Assembly: GCF_017515565.1 (NCBI RefSeq)
Contig: NZ_JAFWFN010000030.1
Span: 52,564-116,563 of the forward strand
Length of the DNA stretch: 64,000 nt
Reading direction: 5' to 3'
Source: Halomonas sp.
Lineage (GTDB): Bacteria; Pseudomonadota; Gammaproteobacteria; Pseudomonadales; Halomonadaceae
Below the pieces are notes generated by a model. That model was not told the origin of the DNA, did not search any database, and was given only the letters and a program-made list of their open reading frames with translations. This document shows, in pieces, positions 9,340 through 20,415 of this stretch; position 1 is the first letter of the stretch; every line of letters begins with the position of its first letter. Made by a program: the position numbers and the translations under genes.

Positions 9340-9440
9340 GATTCGTGCAGCTTTTCAATTTTGTGTTGGCCGTGGCCACAAGCCACTAAGCCAATGATGA
9401 AGCGATACGTGCCTACTGGCATGCGACAAGGAGAAACGCA

Positions 9441-10697
9441 ATGTCTACCAATGCCTCAACGCTTGGCGTTCATTCCGAAGCAGGCAAATTACGTAAGGTA
9501 ATGGTCTGCTCGCCAGGGTTGGCCCACCAGCGCCTAACGCCGAGCAATTGTGATGATTTACTGTTCGACGACGTACTGTGGGTAAGCCAAGCCAAGCGTG
9601 ACCACTTCGATTTTGTGACCAAAATGCGTGAACGTGGCGTGGAAGTGCTGGAAATGCACAATCTCCTGACGGACACGCTCAAGATTCCCGAAGCGCGTAG
9701 TTGGCTTTTAGATCGTAAGATTACTGCCAATCAAGTGGGGTTAGGGCTACAGGATGAAGTGCGTGCCTGGCTTGATGAGATGGAGCCGCGCCGATTAGCT
9801 GAGTTTCTTATCGGCGGGGTGTCAGCCAATGATATGGCGGGGTCCCAGGGAGGGGAGATCCTCAAAATGTTTCGTGATTATCTGGGGCATTCAAGCTTTA
9901 TTCTGCCGCCACTACCGAACACTCAGTTCACTCGTGACACAACCTGTTGGATCTATGGTGGTGTGACATTGAACCCGATGCACTGGCAGGCTCGGCGCCA
10001 GGAAACGCTGCTCACCACGGCGATTTACAAATTCCATCCCGAGTTTGAAAAAGCCGACTTTCAGGTCTGGTACGGCGATCCTGATGTGGATCATGGCCTA
10101 GCGACGCTGGAAGGTGGAGACGTGATGCCGATAGGCAATGGCGTGGTGCTGATTGGAATGGGCGAACGCAGCTCTCGTCAGGCCATTGGCCAAGTGGCAC
10201 AGGCGCTCTTCTCTGCCGGTGCGGCAAAGCGAATCGTTGTAGCAGGCCTCCCAAAATCTCGCTCGGCGATGCATCTGGATACCGTGTTCAGCTTTTGTGA
10301 CCATGATCTAGTAACCATTTTTCCTGAAGTCGTACGAAATATCGTCGCCTTCAGCCTCAGGCCAGATGAGAGTCGCCCAGGAGGGATTGATGTACGCCGA
10401 GAAGAAAACAGCTTCCTTGACGTGGTCGCTGAGTCGCTCGGTTTGCCCGCCTTGCGTGTGGTTGAGACAGGCGGTGACAGTTTTGAGGCAGAGCGTGAGC
10501 AGTGGGACGACGGCAACAACGTTGTGGCACTCGAGCCCGGTGTGGTTATTGGCTACGACCGCAATACGTCGACGAATACTCTGCTACGCAAGGCGGGTGT
10601 AGAAGTCATTACCATCAGTGCCGGCGAACTTGGTCGTGGGCGAGGTGGTGGCCACTGCATGACCTGCCCGATTATTCGTGACCCCATTGACTACTGA
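9441..10697 (+). CDS. arcA: Arginine deiminase
   Basis: Hydrolyses L-arginine to citrulline and ammonia, the first step of the arginine deiminase pathway in the cytoplasm. It is 418 aa, the same length as the well studied Pseudomonas enzyme. Its C-terminus [14 protein letters not shown] places the nucleophilic cysteine at residue 406, the same number as in that enzyme. Near the N-terminus [17 protein letters not shown] is the expected guanidino-group-modifying fold start. AAGGAG at 9429-9434 sets the start. It is followed by arcB after 11 bases. Confidence 0.97.
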   Translation: MSTNASTLGVHSEAGKLRKVMVCSPGLAHQRLTPSNCDDLLFDDVLWVSQAKRDHFDFVTKMRERGVEVLEMHNLLTDTLKIPEARSWLLDRKITANQVGLGLQDEVRAWLDEMEPRRLAEFLIGGVSANDMAGSQGGEILKMFRDYLGHSSFILPPLPNTQFTRDTTCWIYGGVTLNPMHWQARRQETLLTTAIYKFHPEFEKADFQVWYGDPDVDHGLATLEGGDVMPIGNGVVLIGMGERSSRQAIGQVAQALFSAGAAKRIVVAGLPKSRSAMHLDTVFSFCDHDLVTIFPEVVRNIVAFSLRPDESRPGGIDVRREENSFLDVVAESLGLPALRVVETGGDSFEAEREQWDDGNNVVALEPGVVIGYDRNTSTNTLLRKAGVEVITISAGELGRGRGGGHCMTCPIIRDPIDY

Positions 10698-10708
10698 GAG
10701 CATTCACC

Positions 10709-11719
10709 ATGGCCTTTAATATTCATCACCGTAGCCTGCTTAGCCTCATGCACCATAGTGAGCGTGAGCTTTGTTATCTGCTCGACCTTGCCCGGGATCT
10801 CAAACGCGCCAAGTATTCAGGTACAGAGCAGCAACTTCTCAAGGGGCAGAATATTGCGCTGATCTTCGAGAAGACATCAACCCGTACCCGGTGTGCCTTC
10901 GAGGTAGCCGCGTACGACCAAGGCGCCAATATTACCTTCATTGACCCAGGTTCCTCGCAAATTGGTCATAAAGAGAGCATGAAGGATACTGCTCGTGTGT
11001 TGGGCCGTATGTACGACGCCATCGAGTATCGAGGCTTTAAACAGGAAGTGGTCGAAGAGCTGGCTAACTATGCGGGTGTGCCGGTATACAACGGTTTGAC
11101 CGAGGAGTATCACCCGACACAAATGCTCGCTGATGTGATGACCATGCGGGAGTATACAGAAAAGCCGCTACACCAGATTAGCTATGCCTATGTTGGCGAT
11201 GCCCATAACAACATGGGTAAATCGCTACTATTAATTGGCGCCAAACTTGGCATGGATGTGCGCATTGCTGCCCCTAAAGCGTTGTGGCCCCCTCAAGAGC
11301 ATATCGATGCTTGCCAGCGCTTTGCGGTTGAAAGTGGAGCCACTATTACCTTGACCGAAGACCCCGAAGCGGCGGTTAAAGGCGTCGACTTTATCCATAC
11401 AGATGTTTGGGTCTCGATGGGCGAGCCGGTAGAAGCCTGGGGGGAGCGGATCGAGCAGCTACTGCCTTATCAGGTAAACAGTAGCCTGATGCAGTGCTCA
11501 GATAATCCGCGGGTTAAGTTCATGCACTGTTTACCTGCCTTTCATAATACGGAAACTAAAATCGGCAAGCAGGTTGCTGATCAATACCCGCACTTGGCAA
11601 ATGGCATTGAGGTGACTGAGGAGGTCTTCGAATCGCCGGCCTGTATTGCGTTTGAACAGGCGGAAAACCGCATGCACACCATCAAGGCGGTGCTTGTTGC
11701 CACCTTGGGTGGGGTCTGA
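10709..11719 (+). CDS. arcB: Ornithine carbamoyltransferase, catabolic
   Basis: Splits citrulline with phosphate into ornithine and carbamoyl phosphate. It is 336 aa, the length of the Pseudomonas catabolic enzyme. The carbamoyl-phosphate loop STRTR is at residues 57-61, DVWVSMGEP carries the ornithine loop, and MHCLPAFHN places the catalytic cysteine at residue 274. Anabolic ArgF proteins are usually shorter (about 305-315 aa). Position between arcA and arcC supports the catabolic role. Confidence 0.95.
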   Translation: MAFNIHHRSLLSLMHHSERELCYLLDLARDLKRAKYSGTEQQLLKGQNIALIFEKTSTRTRCAFEVAAYDQGANITFIDPGSSQIGHKESMKDTARVLGRMYDAIEYRGFKQEVVEELANYAGVPVYNGLTEEYHPTQMLADVMTMREYTEKPLHQISYAYVGDAHNNMGKSLLLIGAKLGMDVRIAAPKALWPPQEHIDACQRFAVESGATITLTEDPEAAVKGVDFIHTDVWVSMGEPVEAWGERIEQLLPYQVNSSLMQCSDNPRVKFMHCLPAFHNTETKIGKQVADQYPHLANGIEVTEEVFESPACIAFEQAENRMHTIKAVLVATLGGV

Positions 11720-11731
11720 GGAGAAATATCG

Positions 11732-12661
11732 ATGCGCATTGTCGTTGCACTGGGTGGGAATGCTTTGCTACGTCGCGGAGAGCCTATGACAGCTGAGGCT
11801 CAGCGTGGAAATATTAGAATTGCCTGTGAACAAATTGCCAGGATTACACCAGATAATGAATTAGTCATTGCTCACGGCAACGGCCCGCAAGTTGGGTTGC
11901 TGGCACTGCAAGGGGCCGCTTATACAGATGTCAGCGCCTACCCGCTGGATGTTCTAGGCGCAGAAACAGAAGGCATGATCGGTTACATGATTGAGCAGGA
12001 GCTCGGCAACCTGCTGCCTGTGGAAGTGCCGTTGGCCACTTTATTAACACAGGTAGAAGTGGATCTTGATGACCCTGCGTTTCAGCACCCCAGCAAGCCA
12101 ATAGGCCCGGTTTATACAGCGGATGAGGCCGAACGTCTGGCTAAGGAAAAAGGCTGGAGCATTGCACCCGACGGGGACAAATTCCGTCGTGTGGTTGCCA
12201 GCCCGCGTCCTAACAGGATCTTCGAGATCCTCCCGATAAAGTGGCTTATGGAAAAAGGCACTATCGTCATTTGTGCTGGCGGGGGAGGGATTCCTACCGC
12301 CTACGACGAAAATAATAAACTCCATGGTGTAGAGGCAGTGATTGATAAAGATCTTTGCTCAGCCCTTCTCGCTGAACAGTTGCAGGCTGATTTGCTGATC
12401 ATTGCGACGGATGTTGATGCCGCTTATGTCGACTGGAATGGGCCAAACCACAAGGCGATCGCTAGTGCTCATCCGGATGTGCTGGATAACATGCAATTTG
12501 CGGCCGGTTCCATGGGGCCAAAAATAGAGGCGGCATGCCGCTACAGCAGAAATACCGGTAAGGAAGCGGTTATTGGTGCCTTGGCGGATATTGAAGAAAT
12601 TCTTAAGGGAGTGGCAGGTACCCGCGTCGGCACCGACATTCAGGGCATTAATTTTCGCTAG
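11732..12661 (+). CDS. arcC: Carbamate kinase
   Basis: Transfers phosphate from carbamoyl phosphate to ADP, giving ATP, CO2 and ammonia; this is the energy-yielding step. It is 309 aa, typical for the family. The amino-acid-kinase motif [13 protein letters not shown] is at residues 4-16, AHGNGPQVG at 48-56, and GGGGIP near 190 with IATDVD near 230 give the nucleotide site. GAGGAG precedes the ATG. It is the last gene of the operon; an imperfect terminator follows. Confidence 0.96.
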   Translation: MRIVVALGGNALLRRGEPMTAEAQRGNIRIACEQIARITPDNELVIAHGNGPQVGLLALQGAAYTDVSAYPLDVLGAETEGMIGYMIEQELGNLLPVEVPLATLLTQVEVDLDDPAFQHPSKPIGPVYTADEAERLAKEKGWSIAPDGDKFRRVVASPRPNRIFEILPIKWLMEKGTIVICAGGGGIPTAYDENNKLHGVEAVIDKDLCSALLAEQLQADLLIIATDVDAAYVDWNGPNHKAIASAHPDVLDNMQFAAGSMGPKIEAACRYSRNTGKEAVIGALADIEEILKGVAGTRVGTDIQGINFR

Positions 12662-12667
12662 AGAACC

Positions 12668-12696
12668 TCTGCGCGGTAGTACGTTAACCGCGCAGA
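12668..12696. terminator. Hairpin between convergent arcC and gltS
   Basis: TCTGCGCGGT and ACCGCGCAGA form a perfect 10-bp stem with a 9-base loop. No T-tract follows, so termination is likely but not certain. Confidence 0.6.
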
Positions 12697-12724
12697 TAAG
12701 TTCCGATGATAAGGCAGTGGTGAT

Positions 12725-13942
12725 TCAGCCAGCCATGATGCCGATGATTAATGCGTTGACTAAGTCGATGAAGAAACCACACACCAGCGGCACGACGATA
12801 AAGGCATTTGGTGCCGCGCCATATTGGCGTGTGACAGCGGTCATATTGGCGATGGCAGTTGCGGTGGAGCCGAGCACGATGCCACCGAAGCCAGCGCACA
12901 CCACGGAAGCCTCATAGTTTCTACCCATGAAGCGGTGCACAACGAAGATTACGAAAAGAATTGTCAGTAATATCTGGATAGTCAAAGCGGTAGTAATAAA
13001 GCCTAGCACACCTTGTAGCTCCCATAGTTGCAATCCCATTAGCGCCATCGTCAAGAACATACCGAGGCTCATGTCTGATATCAGGGCGATGCCGGGTTGC
13101 ATGCTCGGCCAGTTCCACAACCGGCCTTTGCCTTCATGGGTGATTACGTCACACACGCTGCGTATGATAATGCCGGCTAACAAACAGCCCACGAAGCTCG
13201 GAAGCATAAGGCCGCTCATATTGATCAGTGTGGTCAAGCCTTGGCCTAGCATCAGCGCTAGATTTAGCCAGAAGAGCGCCAGCAGTACGCCATGATAATC
13301 AAGCCGCAACAACGGCTCATCTTTATGCAGAGTGCCAATTTCCAGCTCGGCGTCGCCGGAGGGTCGTGTGCCATGCCTGCGTATTAAATAGCCAGCAATG
13401 GGGCCGCCAATCAAACAGGCAGCGATAAGCCCAATCATATTGGCGGCCAGGCCGAGTTCGCCAGCATTGGCGATACCGAGTTCCTCAACGAAGTAAGGTG
13501 TCCAGGCCATGGTGGTGCCAATACCGCCCGTCAGTGAGATTGAGCCAACCATTAGTCCCGAACGAGCATCCATACTAAAGCCAGTGGCAATGGCCATGCC
13601 GATAAAATTCTGCAGCACAATGAAGCTACTGGCTAATACCAGCAGAATCATTAATGGACGGCCACCCTTGATCAAACTTCTGATTTGGGAGTTCAGCCCA
13701 ATAGCCGCGAAGAAATACAGCAATAGCATGTCTCGCGCGCCCAGCTCGAAGAATATACTGATATTGAAAGCGTAATACAGAAGGCAAACGACGGCTGCGC
13801 ACAGTATGCCGCCGACAAGCGGTTCAGGAATGCTGTAGCGGCGTAATAAGGACCAGCGTTGAGTAAGCTCTTTACCGATGAACAGTAGTAGGATCGCTAG
13901 CGTAAAGCTAACAAAGGCATGAACTTCAATGGATGGAGGCAT
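12725..13942 (-). CDS. gltS: Sodium/glutamate symporter
   Basis: Inner-membrane sodium-dependent glutamate carrier of 405 aa, the usual GltS length (E. coli 401). Two inverted repeats carry glycine-rich re-entrant loops: GSISLTGGIGTTMAWTPYF near residue 155 and CAGFGGIVLGSTATAIANM near 357. The last segment (PLVCGFFIDLVNALIIGIM) is the characteristic GltS ending. It is convergent with arcC, which may be no more than chance. The ribosome site is weak. Confidence 0.93.
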   Translation of the reverse strand: MPPSIEVHAFVSFTLAILLLFIGKELTQRWSLLRRYSIPEPLVGGILCAAVVCLLYYAFNISIFFELGARDMLLLYFFAAIGLNSQIRSLIKGGRPLMILLVLASSFIVLQNFIGMAIATGFSMDARSGLMVGSISLTGGIGTTMAWTPYFVEELGIANAGELGLAANMIGLIAACLIGGPIAGYLIRRHGTRPSGDAELEIGTLHKDEPLLRLDYHGVLLALFWLNLALMLGQGLTTLINMSGLMLPSFVGCLLAGIIIRSVCDVITHEGKGRLWNWPSMQPGIALISDMSLGMFLTMALMGLQLWELQGVLGFITTALTIQILLTILFVIFVVHRFMGRNYEASVVCAGFGGIVLGSTATAIANMTAVTRQYGAAPNAFIVVPLVCGFFIDLVNALIIGIMAG

Positions 13943-14377
13943 CGGATATCTTGGTTGTTGGTGACTAAGGAGTAAAGCATCAGGCCATAGCGCTAGAGGC
14001 GCTTTCGCTTATCTAATTGCTGATATACGTTATTTTCTATTATTTCGTAGTGCAGTGCGAGAGCTTGTAAGCGTTATCGAAAATGAAGTGAATGACGGCG
14101 TATTGGGGAGGTGTTAAGCGTGCAGTTTTGATTGTCCGATTACGAATCCAAAGGTGAGTAATTCAGAAAAAAGACCGAATTGACGGTAATTGCTTTGATG
14201 TTTGGTAATAGCAAAACCGCTTTTGCAGCTTTAGCATTGAATTTAAGTTGCCTGGTGATTTTGTTGGCATTTTTAGACAACAAAGAGAGCATAGTGAACA
14301 ATAGGTACGGTGGAGTTGCAGATATTGTATAAATTAAGCCATGAAACAAAACCCAAGAGAATTAATGAGGAGATGTG
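13943..14377. other. Intergenic region between gltS and the BCCT carrier
   Basis: A 435-base divergent region, AT-rich, with no convincing gene. It should carry both promoters. TATAAATT near 14325 is a candidate -10 for the BCCT gene but lacks a clear -35. A short inverted repeat AGCGC-N5-GCGCT lies at 13990-14004. A 69-codon minus-strand frame is present but has no ribosome site or recognisable content. Confidence 0.6.
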
Positions 14378-16006
14378 ATGTATCGCCAAGCTACGTCGGG
14401 GTTGTTTAAGGGAATGAATGCCCGCGTCACGCTTATCGCCATTATTATGGTGGTGGTTGCTTTAGGGTATGGGGCATTTTTTACTGAGCATCTTGCGGAA
14501 GTCCTCGATCGCATCCGTGGCACATTGAACCCCTTTCTTGAGTGGTATTACGTCTTACTCGTGGCATTTTTGCTGATGTTTATGATTTGGCTCGGCGTTG
14601 GACGCTTCAAAAATGTACGCTTGGGGGGCGATTTTGAGCAGCCAGAGTTCACGTTTTTCTCCTGGGTGTCGATGCTGTTTGCCGCGGGTACCGGGGTGGG
14701 GATTCTATTTTGGGCCGTGGCACAGCCTATTTTGCAGTTCCAAGAGAACCCCTTTATTGCAGAAGGCATGAGCCCAGAGGCGGCGCGGGTGGCAATGCGC
14801 CTTACTTATTTCCACTGGGGGCTGAACGGCTGGGCAATTTTCTCCTTCGTAGCCCTAGTGCTGGCTTATTTCGCTTATCGCCGCAACCTGCCGTTGACGG
14901 TGCGCTCTGGGTTGGAGCCGATTCTAGGCAAGCGTAACCATGGCCTATTGGGTGACATGGTCGACCTGCTGGCGGTATTTGGCACCGTATTCGGGATCGC
15001 GACGACGCTGGGGTTAGGCGTTCAACAAATGAATGCAGGCCTAGAAGCCGTGTTCGGGCTGGAGTCGTCAGTCAAACTGCAGCTGCTGATTACCGCGGTT
15101 ATTATGAGTGTGGCAACGTTTTCGGTGGTCTCCGGTGTTAAGCGTGGCGTGCGTCTACTCTCAGAGGCTAACTTCTGGCTGAGTATCGGGGTGGTGGGCT
15201 TTATGTTGTTGTTCGGCCCGACCCAGTACCTAATCGCATTAACGATCGAGTCCGCTGGTGACTATTTTCAGAACCTACTCGGGATGACCCTTCATACCAA
15301 CGCGACCGTTGCTGACGGCTGGCAGTCAGAGTGGACGGTTTTCTTCTGGGGGTGGTGGCTGGCCTGGTCGCCTTTCGTCGGCATGTTTATCGCACGGGTG
15401 TCCCGTGGGCGCACCTTCCGCGAGTTTGTGATGGGCGTGCTGTTGGTGCCGACGGTGATCACTATTATTTGGATAGGTTTGTTTGGTGGCACCGCGCTCT
15501 ATCACGAACTCTTTGGGTCGGGCGGTATCGTCCAGGCTGTTGATGAAAATGTGGCAACAGCGCTGTTCGCGACAGTGTCAGCGATGAATTTAGGCATCGT
15601 GGGTGTCGGCCTATCGGCTGTATTAGTGGTGCTGATCGCGACCTACCTGATCACCTCTGCCAACGCGGGCACGTTGGTAATTAACACCATTTTGGCGGGG
15701 GGTGACCCTGAACCACCCACGGCACATCGCATTATTTGGGGAGCGGGGCTTGGTTTGCTAACAGCCGTTATGCTGCTTGCCGGTGGGCTTGAAACGCTTC
15801 AATCTGCGGTAATTATGGCGGCCCTGCCGTTTTCGGTTGTAGTGATCCTAATGGTGTTCGGGCTACTCAAGGCGCTGCATGGCGAGCGTTTTGCCGCACG
15901 TACCGGCTCGCGTACCGAAGCGCCCCGCGAGCCATGGGCGGATTTGGACGATGCAGGAACCCAGCCCACGCCGGTTTCACCGGATGAGAACTTTAAGCGC
16001 AATTGA
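14378..16006 (+). CDS. BCCT-family osmolyte transporter
   Basis: A 542-aa secondary carrier for quaternary amines (betaine, choline or carnitine) with twelve membrane segments. The family signature FFWGWWLAWSPFVGMFIARV starts at residue 322, followed by SRGRTFREFV. MLFAAGTGVGILFWAVAQP near residue 107 is the conserved TM3 glycine stretch; ATGVGI-like sequences here usually mark sodium-coupled members. The C-terminal tail is hydrophilic and fairly short, about 45 residues. The start chosen is ATG 14378 because GAGGAG at 14367-14372 is five bases away; GTG 14375 would be too close. It probably serves osmoprotectant uptake. Confidence 0.9.
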   Translation: MYRQATSGLFKGMNARVTLIAIIMVVVALGYGAFFTEHLAEVLDRIRGTLNPFLEWYYVLLVAFLLMFMIWLGVGRFKNVRLGGDFEQPEFTFFSWVSMLFAAGTGVGILFWAVAQPILQFQENPFIAEGMSPEAARVAMRLTYFHWGLNGWAIFSFVALVLAYFAYRRNLPLTVRSGLEPILGKRNHGLLGDMVDLLAVFGTVFGIATTLGLGVQQMNAGLEAVFGLESSVKLQLLITAVIMSVATFSVVSGVKRGVRLLSEANFWLSIGVVGFMLLFGPTQYLIALTIESAGDYFQNLLGMTLHTNATVADGWQSEWTVFFWGWWLAWSPFVGMFIARVSRGRTFREFVMGVLLVPTVITIIWIGLFGGTALYHELFGSGGIVQAVDENVATALFATVSAMNLGIVGVGLSAVLVVLIATYLITSANAGTLVINTILAGGDPEPPTAHRIIWGAGLGLLTAVMLLAGGLETLQSAVIMAALPFSVVVILMVFGLLKALHGERFAARTGSRTEAPREPWADLDDAGTQPTPVSPDENFKRN

Positions 16007-16014
16007 TATCGGTG

Positions 16015-16047
16015 ATAAGCGCTGCCGTTTAACCTTGCAGCGCTTAT
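16015..16047 (+). terminator. Terminator-like hairpin after the BCCT gene
   Basis: TAAGCGCTGC (16016-16025) and GCAGCGCTTA (16037-16046) form a 10-bp stem, extended by one A-T pair, around an 11-base loop and 9 bases after the stop. Confidence 0.75.
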
Positions 16048-16161
16048 TCACCTAGCCGCCTAAAACTTGATATGACGCAATTTTAGCCGCCGTCAGTTAT
16101 TGATTAATCGCCTACGCTTAATGGTGAAGTGCAATGACTCCCTGCATAAAGGAATCGTCTT

Positions 16162-17241
16162 ATGCCTACCATGATGAAAGCCGCTATTTTCGTTGAGCCA
16201 GGCCGTATTGAAATCGACGACAAACCCATTCCCGATATTGGCCCTAACGATGCGCTAATGCGGGTGACCACCACAACGATTTGTGGCACCGATATTCATA
16301 TTCTCAAGGGTGAATACCCGGTTGAGCGGGGCTTAACCATTGGCCACGAGCCGGTGGGTGTTATTGAAAAGCTGGGTGCTAACGTTAAAGGCTACCAGGA
16401 AGGCCAGCGGGTGATTGCCGGTGCGATCTGCCCCAGTTTTACTTCTTATGCCTGCCAAGATGGTTGCTCCTCGCAAGATGGCGGCCACCACAGCCACGGG
16501 TACAAACCAATGGGCGGCTGGCGCTTTGGCAACACCATCGACGGCGCCCAGGCGGAGTACTTATTGGTGCCCGATGCCCAGGCCAACCTCTCGCCGGTAC
16601 CCGATGGCTTAACCGATGAACAAGTGTTGATGTGCCCAGATATTATGTCGACGGGCTTTGCCGGTGCCGAAAAAGCGGGCATCAAAATAGGTGACACCGT
16701 GGTGGTGTTTGCTCAAGGCCCGATTGGGCTATGCGCCACGGCGGGGGCACGGCTACGCGGGGCAGGGATGATTATCGCCGTAGACGGCGTTGATGAACGC
16801 TTGGCAATGGCCAAGCAGATGGGCGCCGATGTCACGCTGGATTTTCGTAAGGTCGATGTGGTGGAAGAGGTTTTAAAACTTACCGGTGGGCGGGGTGTTG
16901 ATGTGGCCATTGAAGCCCTTGGCCTGCAGCAAACCTTTGAATCTGCCTTACGGGTGCTAAAACCCGGCGGAACACTATCAAGCCTTGGCGTTTACTCCGA
17001 AGACCTGACGATTCCGCTGGGTGCTTTTTGTGCGGGGCTGGGTGACCACAAGATCATTACCTCACTATGCCCCGGCGGCAAAGAGCGCATGCGCAGGTTA
17101 ATGAGCATTATTGCCGCTGGGCGGTTAGATCTTGGCCCCATGGTCACCCACCGCTACGCGTTAGAGAACATTGTTGAGGCTTACGACCTGTTCTCCCACC
17201 AGCGCGACGGCGTATTAAAAGTGGCCCTTGAAGTCTCCTAG
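16162..17241 (+). CDS. Zinc-dependent alcohol dehydrogenase (secondary-ADH type)
   Basis: MDR-family dehydrogenase of 359 aa. The catalytic zinc ligands are visible: C41 (CGTD), H62 and E63 (GHEPVG), and D160 (CPD), the pattern of Thermoanaerobacter/Clostridium secondary alcohol dehydrogenases. The lobe that normally holds four structural-zinc cysteines has only C90, C98 and C102 and a His/Gly-rich stretch, so structural zinc is probably lost. The Rossmann motif is AQGPIGLCA (about 185-193), and the acidic AVDGVDER after beta-2 suggests NAD rather than NADP. AAAGGA precedes the ATG. Substrate is unknown; it is monocistronic. Confidence 0.88.
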   Translation: MPTMMKAAIFVEPGRIEIDDKPIPDIGPNDALMRVTTTTICGTDIHILKGEYPVERGLTIGHEPVGVIEKLGANVKGYQEGQRVIAGAICPSFTSYACQDGCSSQDGGHHSHGYKPMGGWRFGNTIDGAQAEYLLVPDAQANLSPVPDGLTDEQVLMCPDIMSTGFAGAEKAGIKIGDTVVVFAQGPIGLCATAGARLRGAGMIIAVDGVDERLAMAKQMGADVTLDFRKVDVVEEVLKLTGGRGVDVAIEALGLQQTFESALRVLKPGGTLSSLGVYSEDLTIPLGAFCAGLGDHKIITSLCPGGKERMRRLMSIIAAGRLDLGPMVTHRYALENIVEAYDLFSHQRDGVLKVALEVS

Positions 17242-17317
17242 TGCTCACGCAACACCTCAGAGCCACCCAAGAGCCACCTGCAAACCTAGCAGCGAGGCTG
17301 TTCAGTAAGGTGCTACT

Positions 17318-19980
<2,663 letters not shown>

Positions 19981-19984
19981 GATG

Positions 19985-20008
19985 CCTCCGGTAGTAGTGA
20001 TCCGGAGG
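19985..20008 (-). promoter_or_regulatory. Hairpin that can mask the tenA ribosome site
   Basis: In the mRNA, CCTCCGG (20008-20002) can pair with CCGGAGG (19991-19985) around a 10-base loop. CCGGAGG is the Shine-Dalgarno sequence of tenA. This would be a translational expression platform for the riboswitch upstream. Confidence 0.65.
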
Positions 20009-20074
20009 GCGGGCGGAGATCGAGGAGATGGCGTGGAAGGTGGCGTGCGATCGTGAAAGCTAGCCAAGGCCATC

Positions 20075-20218
20075 GCTTGATCCCTACGCCGGTACCCGCG
20101 CGCTCATCATAGGAGCAGCGCATTAGCCGGATCAGGTTCAGCGGGACCAGCGCTATGGCAGTATCACGTAGATACGCCCTGCGCCATCTCAGCCGGATTC
20201 ACCGGCACCCCGTCAAGC
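20075..20218 (-). ncRNA. TPP riboswitch (thi box)
   Basis: Read on the minus strand: P1 GCTTGA pairs with TCAAGC at the ends; GGGGTG starts P2; P3 is CCGG-TGAAT-CCGG followed by the invariant CTGAGA (20192-20187); ACCTGATCCGG (from 20138) starts P4/P5; and GCGTAGGGATCAAGC closes it. All hallmark TPP-binding parts are present. Two additions are visible: a long extra helix between CTGAGA and P2', and an enlarged P5 loop containing its own 8-bp stem. It controls tenA-thiC. Confidence 0.95.
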
Positions 20219-20415
20219 AGTTAGTTAGCGGAGTCTAGGCTGCGGGTAAGGGAGATGCAAGGGGGTGTGATTGGAAATAGTCAATCGGGGAAGCTGCGAC
20301 TTTTGGTTAAGCGGCCAAAATTGGCTTTGCTTTAAAGAGGGCCAATGGGTAGAGTCAAGTTTTGTAGGGGGGTGTATAACCACTGTTGGAAATCTTATTA
20401 TAGAAGGAGTAGATT

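Noticed and set aside
14140-14349. 69-codon minus-strand gene in the gltS-BCCT gap
   Set aside because: No ribosome site, no recognisable content, and AT-rich sequence that opens frames by chance.
19981-20073. Extended tenA start at 20073
   Set aside because: It would begin two bases after the riboswitch P1 helix with no Shine-Dalgarno sequence; 19980 has CGGAGG at the right distance.
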